A stretch of DNA of 64,000 nt from Pedobacter cryoconitis (GTDB lineage Bacteria > Bacteroidota > Bacteroidia > Sphingobacteriales > Sphingobacteriaceae). Made by a program: the position numbers and the translations under genes. Numbering within the stretch: position 1 is the first letter of the stretch; each line of letters begins with the position of its first letter. This document shows positions 60,067-64,000 of this stretch, in pieces. Where the stretch lies: NCBI GenBank assembly GCA_019352875.1, contig JAAAFW010000015.1, positions 1,231,219 through 1,295,218 on the forward strand, read 5' to 3'. The notes beneath the pieces are model-generated. The model was not told where the DNA came from, did not search any database, and worked only from the letters and a program-made list of their open reading frames with translations.

Positions 60067-61521
60067 CTAACTGGATTTGGGCAATGTGAACCAGAAGGTA
60101 CTTCCCTCACCTGGCACGCTATCTACACCAATTTTACCCTTGTGCCTGCGGATGATGTCGGCACTGATAAATAGTCCAAGTCCCAGGCCAGAATACTGTT
60201 CCTGTTCGTGCACTGCCTGGTAATACCGGTCAAAAAGCAAGGGTATCTTTTCTTGAGCTATACCTGGTCCATTATCGGTAACAGAGACTTTTACAAAGTC
60301 TTGCCCGTCCTGGATTTCTGTTTTCAACTCGGCAGATCCAGGCGCATATTTAACGGCATTACTTACCAGGTTTGTAAGTACCCGGCCAATACGTTCTGAA
60401 TCGGCATAAATCATTAGGTCTTTATTTCCACTCAGCGTGAATGCCTGTGTGTCTGAGGAAACAAACTGGTTGCATATTTCCTGGGCCAGATCATATAGGT
60501 TGAAAGTTGTTTTTCTCAGCACCAGCTGATCCTGGTAATTTTTTCCAGCATTCAGTAAGTCGTCTATGATAGATGAGATTCGGTTGATACCTTTATTGGC
60601 CTGCATAATCAAAGTCTTTACGCGCTCTGAGATTCCATCCTGCTTTATATTTAGCAGTTGCAGTGATGCCTTCAGACTTGTCACGGGGGTTTTCAGCTCA
60701 TGGCTTGCAATACTGATGAAATCGTCTTTATGTCTTTCTATCATTTTGTCTGTTGTAATGTCATTGATCACGCCGATGAGTTTTACAGGGTTACCGTTTT
60801 GGTCATGTTCGGCTTTTCCTTTGACATTGAGCCATTGGAGCGTCCCATCCGGCCTGTTAAGTTTGACCTGGATATCCATACCTCCTTCTGCATCAATTTT
60901 CTGGATTGCAGCTTTAAAAGCAGGCAGGTATTCTGTGGAAATATGAGGGTAGTAATTCTCCAGTGTCCAGTGTTCCTGTCTTTGGCGGTATCCGAAAAGC
61001 TCATCGTGATCCGGTGAGCGGAAGACTTCATGGGTTTGCAGGTCTAGTTCCCAAATAGCAGTTCCTGAGTATTTTAATGCTATGTTTAAGCGTTTCTGGC
61101 TATCTTGAAACGCTTTCATTGCAGTAACGTCATCCAGAACGGTAAAGCCATAGGTATTGTCACGGTCTTCGTATAAGATGCTGGTAACATCTACCCATAT
61201 CAGCGTGCGATCCTTACGGTAAAGACAGGCCTGCAACTTAAAAAATGGTACCTGCTTTGACCAGAGCTCTTCTTGAAGATGGTGCCAGTGTGAAATGTAT
61301 TCTTCACAGGCATGATCAAGGATCTTAGTGCCTTCAATTTCCTCGGCTTGGTATCCCAACAGGTCGCATAGTGCCTGATTGACTTTTATAATCGTCAGAT
61401 CCGACCGGATAATCTTGGTTGCTACAGTGGTCAGATCAAATATAGTATTGAATTTAGCATCACACTCCAGGAAGCGTTCTTCAAAATCGTTGAGCTCAGT
61501 TTTTTTTTCTTGCATACCCAT
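60067..61521 (-). CDS. Cytoplasmic PAS-domain sensor histidine kinase
   Basis: A 484-residue two-component kinase without membrane segments. Two PAS domains (about residues 15-135 and 140-255; the second includes the PAC-type tail GTLQWLNVKGKAEHDQNGNP) precede the phosphoacceptor helix SIASHELKTPVTSLKASLQL, and the ATP-binding domain has the N box LVSNAVKYAP, DNGPGIA, and GLGLGLFIS. The first PAS lies in a protein likely to sense an internal redox or small-ligand cue. The frame extends to 61554; MGMQEKKTEL at 61521 is preferred. No response regulator is adjacent. Confidence 0.9.
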   Translation of the reverse strand: MGMQEKKTELNDFEERFLECDAKFNTIFDLTTVATKIIRSDLTIIKVNQALCDLLGYQAEEIEGTKILDHACEEYISHWHHLQEELWSKQVPFFKLQACLYRKDRTLIWVDVTSILYEDRDNTYGFTVLDDVTAMKAFQDSQKRLNIALKYSGTAIWELDLQTHEVFRSPDHDELFGYRQRQEHWTLENYYPHISTEYLPAFKAAIQKIDAEGGMDIQVKLNRPDGTLQWLNVKGKAEHDQNGNPVKLIGVINDITTDKMIERHKDDFISIASHELKTPVTSLKASLQLLNIKQDGISERVKTLIMQANKGINRISSIIDDLLNAGKNYQDQLVLRKTTFNLYDLAQEICNQFVSSDTQAFTLSGNKDLMIYADSERIGRVLTNLVSNAVKYAPGSAELKTEIQDGQDFVKVSVTDNGPGIAQEKIPLLFDRYYQAVHEQEQYSGLGLGLFISADIIRRHKGKIGVDSVPGEGSTFWFTLPKSS

Positions 61522-61617
61522 CTTTAGATAATGTACCTGACAACAGTGATTCAACTATTCTGTTTCACAAATTGATCATCGTGCAGGAGTAATTTGAAAA
61601 ATTATTATGTATGTATT

Positions 61618-62127
61618 TTAAGGTGCTGGAACAAATCTTTCGGGGCAGTTGATTAGTTTATTAGCAACATATATTACCGTCTGGTCAACGATTTGTTCGT
61701 GACTACCATGGAATAGCATGCGCTCACTAAACCAGGGCTCGCCTTTAAGAAAAGCAGAAACGAACATTGTACCGACAGGTTTTTCGAAACTTTCGCTGCC
61801 GCCAGGGCAAGGGAGTCCGGTGATTCCGATGTGAATGTCTGCCGGAATCAGATCGGTCAGGCCCAGTGCAATGGCATTAGTTACTTCTATAGACTCCGGG
61901 CTGAATTTATCCAGCATTTCCTGTGGGACGTGCAATACATCACATTTCAACTTCGCGTCATAACAGACAAAACCTCCTTTAAGGAACTTACCTGCGTCAC
62001 GGGCGAGGGAAAACGCCGCGGACGCCTTTCCCGCTGTTGCACTTTCCGCGAAGGCCAGCGTTAAATGTTTACGGATTAGTCGTTCAGCTGCCGTTTCTAT
62101 CGAATGTTTCATTTCAGAATTGCTCAT
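61618..62127 (-). CDS. CinA C-terminal domain protein (PncC-like amidohydrolase)
   Basis: A 169-residue stand-alone CinA-C protein. LAFAESATAGKASAAFSLA is the signature segment (AES-[CT]-TGG in the family, here with Ala and Ala-Gly-Lys), followed by KGGFVCYDAKLKCDVLHV and IGITGLPCPGGSESFEKPVG. PncC deamidates nicotinamide mononucleotide in NAD salvage. The altered signature (TAGK for TGG) is seen in divergent members, so activity is probable but unproven. Divergent from the FAD/Rieske gene. Confidence 0.82.
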   Translation of the reverse strand: MSNSEMKHSIETAAERLIRKHLTLAFAESATAGKASAAFSLARDAGKFLKGGFVCYDAKLKCDVLHVPQEMLDKFSPESIEVTNAIALGLTDLIPADIHIGITGLPCPGGSESFEKPVGTMFVSAFLKGEPWFSERMLFHGSHEQIVDQTVIYVANKLINCPERFVPAP

Positions 62128-62336
62128 TTTCCAGTGATTTAGTTTGGTGATAACAGATTTGGGGCATTCAGAGTTTTAATGGTATTTCCAATTCGGGATT
62201 AACATTTTTGAAACCATCTTTTATTTACTTTGTTCTGCGATAAATCTTTGAAAACAGCTTTCGATACGCACTACACCCAAACTGAAGGACAGATTGAGTG
62301 TCTGAAACAGGTGTTCAGTTGATCGGTTATAAAATG

Positions 62337-62362
62337 AAAATCTCGTATTTACGGGATTTTTC
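62337..62362. repeat. Small hairpin before the FAD/Rieske gene
   Basis: AAAATC-CGT pairs with ACG-GATTTT (one opposed T/G) around ATTT, followed by T. It could be a leader hairpin or the end of an unrecognised short transcript. Confidence 0.35.
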
Positions 62363-62401
62363 GTTTCATCCAGTGGACATTGAAATTTAATAAGATTGAT
62401 C

Positions 62402-63946
62402 ATGAAAAATAGCAAAGAAATTAACCCTCGTGACGGTAATACAGAAAGCCCGTGGCAAAGTGTGATATCATCGGTTTCGGACGCAACGCGCGTAATAGCT
62501 GAAACTGATGCGTTTGAGGTGATCATTATAGGTGCGGGTATCACCGGGCTTACTACGGCGTTGCTGTTGCAAAAGGCGGGTAAGAAGTGCCTGGTATTGG
62601 AAGCCGGGAAGGCTGGATTCGGTACTACCGGAGGGACCAGTGCGCATCTGAATACTTTTTTCGATGCGACATACCCGGAAATTGAAAGCGACTTTGGTTT
62701 GCATGCTGCCAAGGAGGTAGCTGATTCGGGTAAAGAGGCAATGTCGATCATTGCATCTTTGGTCAAAGAATATGAAATAGATTGTGACCTGGAATATAAG
62801 GATGGTTACCTGTTTTCAGAAAATAAAAAAGAGACCGGCCAGCTCCGGGAAATTCTGGAGGCTTCCAGGAGGGCAGGAATAGCGGTGACAGAGGCGGAAA
62901 ACAATGACCTGCCGGTGCCTTTTGATATGGCTATACGTTTTTCGCACCAAGGTCAGTTTCACCCGTTGAAGTATGTCAACGGATTGATAGCGGCATTCCA
63001 AGAATTAGGCGGGACGGTGCTGGAAGATTGCTTTGTGACTGAACATAAGGAGGTGGACAATAGTTTGGAGGTGGTTGCAGGTGGTCGCAGTTTTTACGCT
63101 GAACAGTTGGTCTATGCGACACATATGCCGCCTGGGATCACAGCTTTTAGTTTTCGTTGTGCGCCTTACAGAAGTTATGTTTTGGGGCTGAGGCTTAAGG
63201 ATAAATCTGGGAATTACCCGACTGGTCTGGTCTATGACATGCAGGAACCCTATCATTATTTCAGGACACATGTGGTCGACGGTGAGCCGTTACTGATTGT
63301 TGGTGGAGAAGATCATAAAACCGGACATGATGATCCGGAACAGGCCTTTGCGAACCTGGAGAAATATGCCCGTCAATATTACCAGATCGAATCGGTCGAG
63401 TACAGGTGGTCTTCGCAATATTATATCCCTGTGGATGGCTTGCCTTATATAGGGCGTCTGGCCGCGTCGAAACGAAATATTTATATCGCCACGGGATTCA
63501 ATGGGAACGGGATGATGTTTGGAACTATATCCGGCAAGGTCATCAGTGACCAGATTTTAGGTGTCGAAAACCGTTATGGTGATCTTTATGCGCCATCCCG
63601 GCTCAAGCCTGTTGCAGGTTTTTCTGAGTTTGTTAAGGAAAATGCAGATGTAGCCTGGCACTTTGTTGCTGACCGGTTTGGAGCTGAGGACATGGACAAG
63701 TTTTCGGAGCTTAAAAAGGGCGAAGGAAAAATAGTGGAGTTTAAGGGTGAGCAACTTGCCGTCTATAAAGATCAGCAGGGTAAAGTGACCGCGTTGAGTC
63801 CGGTTTGTACCCATGCAGGTTGTTTTGTTAATTTCAATGCGGCAGAGCAAAGTTGGGATTGCCCATGTCACGGCGGGCGGTTCGATACTTCCGGAAAGGT
63901 TATCTGCGGGCCACCGCGGAAAGACCTTAGGTGGGTTGATCTGTAG
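62402..63946 (+). CDS. FAD-dependent oxidoreductase fused to a Rieske [2Fe-2S] domain
   Basis: A 514-residue protein. Residues about 35-400 are a DadA-type FAD oxidoreductase: VIIIGAGITGLTTALLLQKA (dinucleotide-binding loop), GTTGGTSAHLNTFFD, and the C-terminal FAD contact GRLAASKRNIYIATGFNGNG then MMFGTISGKV. Residues about 420-514 form a Rieske domain with CTHAGCFV and CPCHGGRFD giving the two Cys-His pairs. A TTG six bases upstream is in frame, but ATG at 62402 is the better start. Its substrate is unknown; fusions of this kind are typical of Bacteroidota and probably pass electrons from the flavin to the cluster. Confidence 0.9.
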   Translation: MKNSKEINPRDGNTESPWQSVISSVSDATRVIAETDAFEVIIIGAGITGLTTALLLQKAGKKCLVLEAGKAGFGTTGGTSAHLNTFFDATYPEIESDFGLHAAKEVADSGKEAMSIIASLVKEYEIDCDLEYKDGYLFSENKKETGQLREILEASRRAGIAVTEAENNDLPVPFDMAIRFSHQGQFHPLKYVNGLIAAFQELGGTVLEDCFVTEHKEVDNSLEVVAGGRSFYAEQLVYATHMPPGITAFSFRCAPYRSYVLGLRLKDKSGNYPTGLVYDMQEPYHYFRTHVVDGEPLLIVGGEDHKTGHDDPEQAFANLEKYARQYYQIESVEYRWSSQYYIPVDGLPYIGRLAASKRNIYIATGFNGNGMMFGTISGKVISDQILGVENRYGDLYAPSRLKPVAGFSEFVKENADVAWHFVADRFGAEDMDKFSELKKGEGKIVEFKGEQLAVYKDQQGKVTALSPVCTHAGCFVNFNAAEQSWDCPCHGGRFDTSGKVICGPPRKDLRWVDL

Positions 63947-64000
63947 GCCTATTTTCCGAAGGTTTCAAAACAGAATTCAGCTTTTTCCAGGTATTGACTA

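Noticed and set aside
59817..60110. 97-residue minus frame overlapping the kinase end
   Set aside because: It overlaps the histidine kinase coding end and has no domain character.
1..64000. CRISPR array, tRNA or rRNA genes
   Set aside because: No regularly spaced repeat with unique spacers was seen; the only short tandem array is the 45-bp one without spacers. No tRNA T-arm or rRNA core sequence was noticed.

Overview
The window reads as chromosome of a Bacteroidota bacterium of the Sphingobacteriaceae, most like Pedobacter. The reasons are the SusC/SusD pair, several TonB-dependent receptors with carboxypeptidase-like N-terminal domains, a GOB/PEDO-like B3 metallo-beta-lactamase, promoters that fit the Bacteroidota TTG-N19-TAnnTTTG pattern, and A-rich leaders instead of Shine-Dalgarno boxes. 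The genus is inferred; no rRNA or tRNA gene was found to settle it.

Layout. 1-5.1 kb: small membrane proteins, a subclass B3 beta-lactamase and an outer-membrane receptor. 5.3-9.5 kb: an arginine block with arginine decarboxylase, a divergent arginase-family enzyme and arginyl-tRNA synthetase. 9.8-14.1 kb: a siderophore-type receptor, Dps, and an oxalate-decarboxylase-like bicupin. 14.2-27.5 kb: an N-acetylglucosamine / amino-sugar utilisation locus (MFS importer, NagA, NagB-like deaminase, SusC/SusD, GH20 hexosaminidase, CBM9-like protein, LacI regulator, HGSNAT-like acyltransferase). Its three transcription units carry the same palindromic operator, core GTGTACGTACAC, which makes it a compact local regulon. 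27.9-30.5 kb: an AI-2E family transporter and mnmE.

30.6-45.6 kb is an accessory island. It starts just after mnmE with clustered TTTGTACCT direct repeats and a frameshifted excisionase-like gene. It carries many defence- or toxin-type genes: a large protein with a type IIG-like nuclease domain; a Vsr-like nuclease with a HEPN-like partner and a broken zinc-ribbon gene; a PD-(D/E)XK nuclease opposite a HEPN protein; a phospholipase-D-type nuclease broken by one in-frame TAG; a PIN / HTH-ImmA pair; and a zeta-toxin pair. A WYL regulator lies opposite two translationally coupled small proteins, followed by a possible 45-residue secreted peptide. A related 62-bp element at 36.8 and 43.2 kb, with the repeats at 30.6 kb, cuts the island into two cargo blocks of about 6.2-6.4 kb. 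Many of its genes are decaying, so it looks like a repeatedly colonised hot spot.

45.6-64 kb returns to core-like genes: a ketopantoate-reductase-like enzyme and an HxlR regulator, a sorbosone-dehydrogenase-like lipoprotein, an MG2-type secreted protein, a fatty-acid desaturase, a second HxlR regulator with a quinone-reductase-like flavoprotein, an SDR protein lacking the catalytic Tyr, a membrane AraC regulator with two secreted proteins, a TULIP-like protein, a PAS histidine kinase, a CinA-C amidohydrolase and a FAD oxidoreductase fused to a Rieske domain. All functional calls come from reading motifs; no database search was run.
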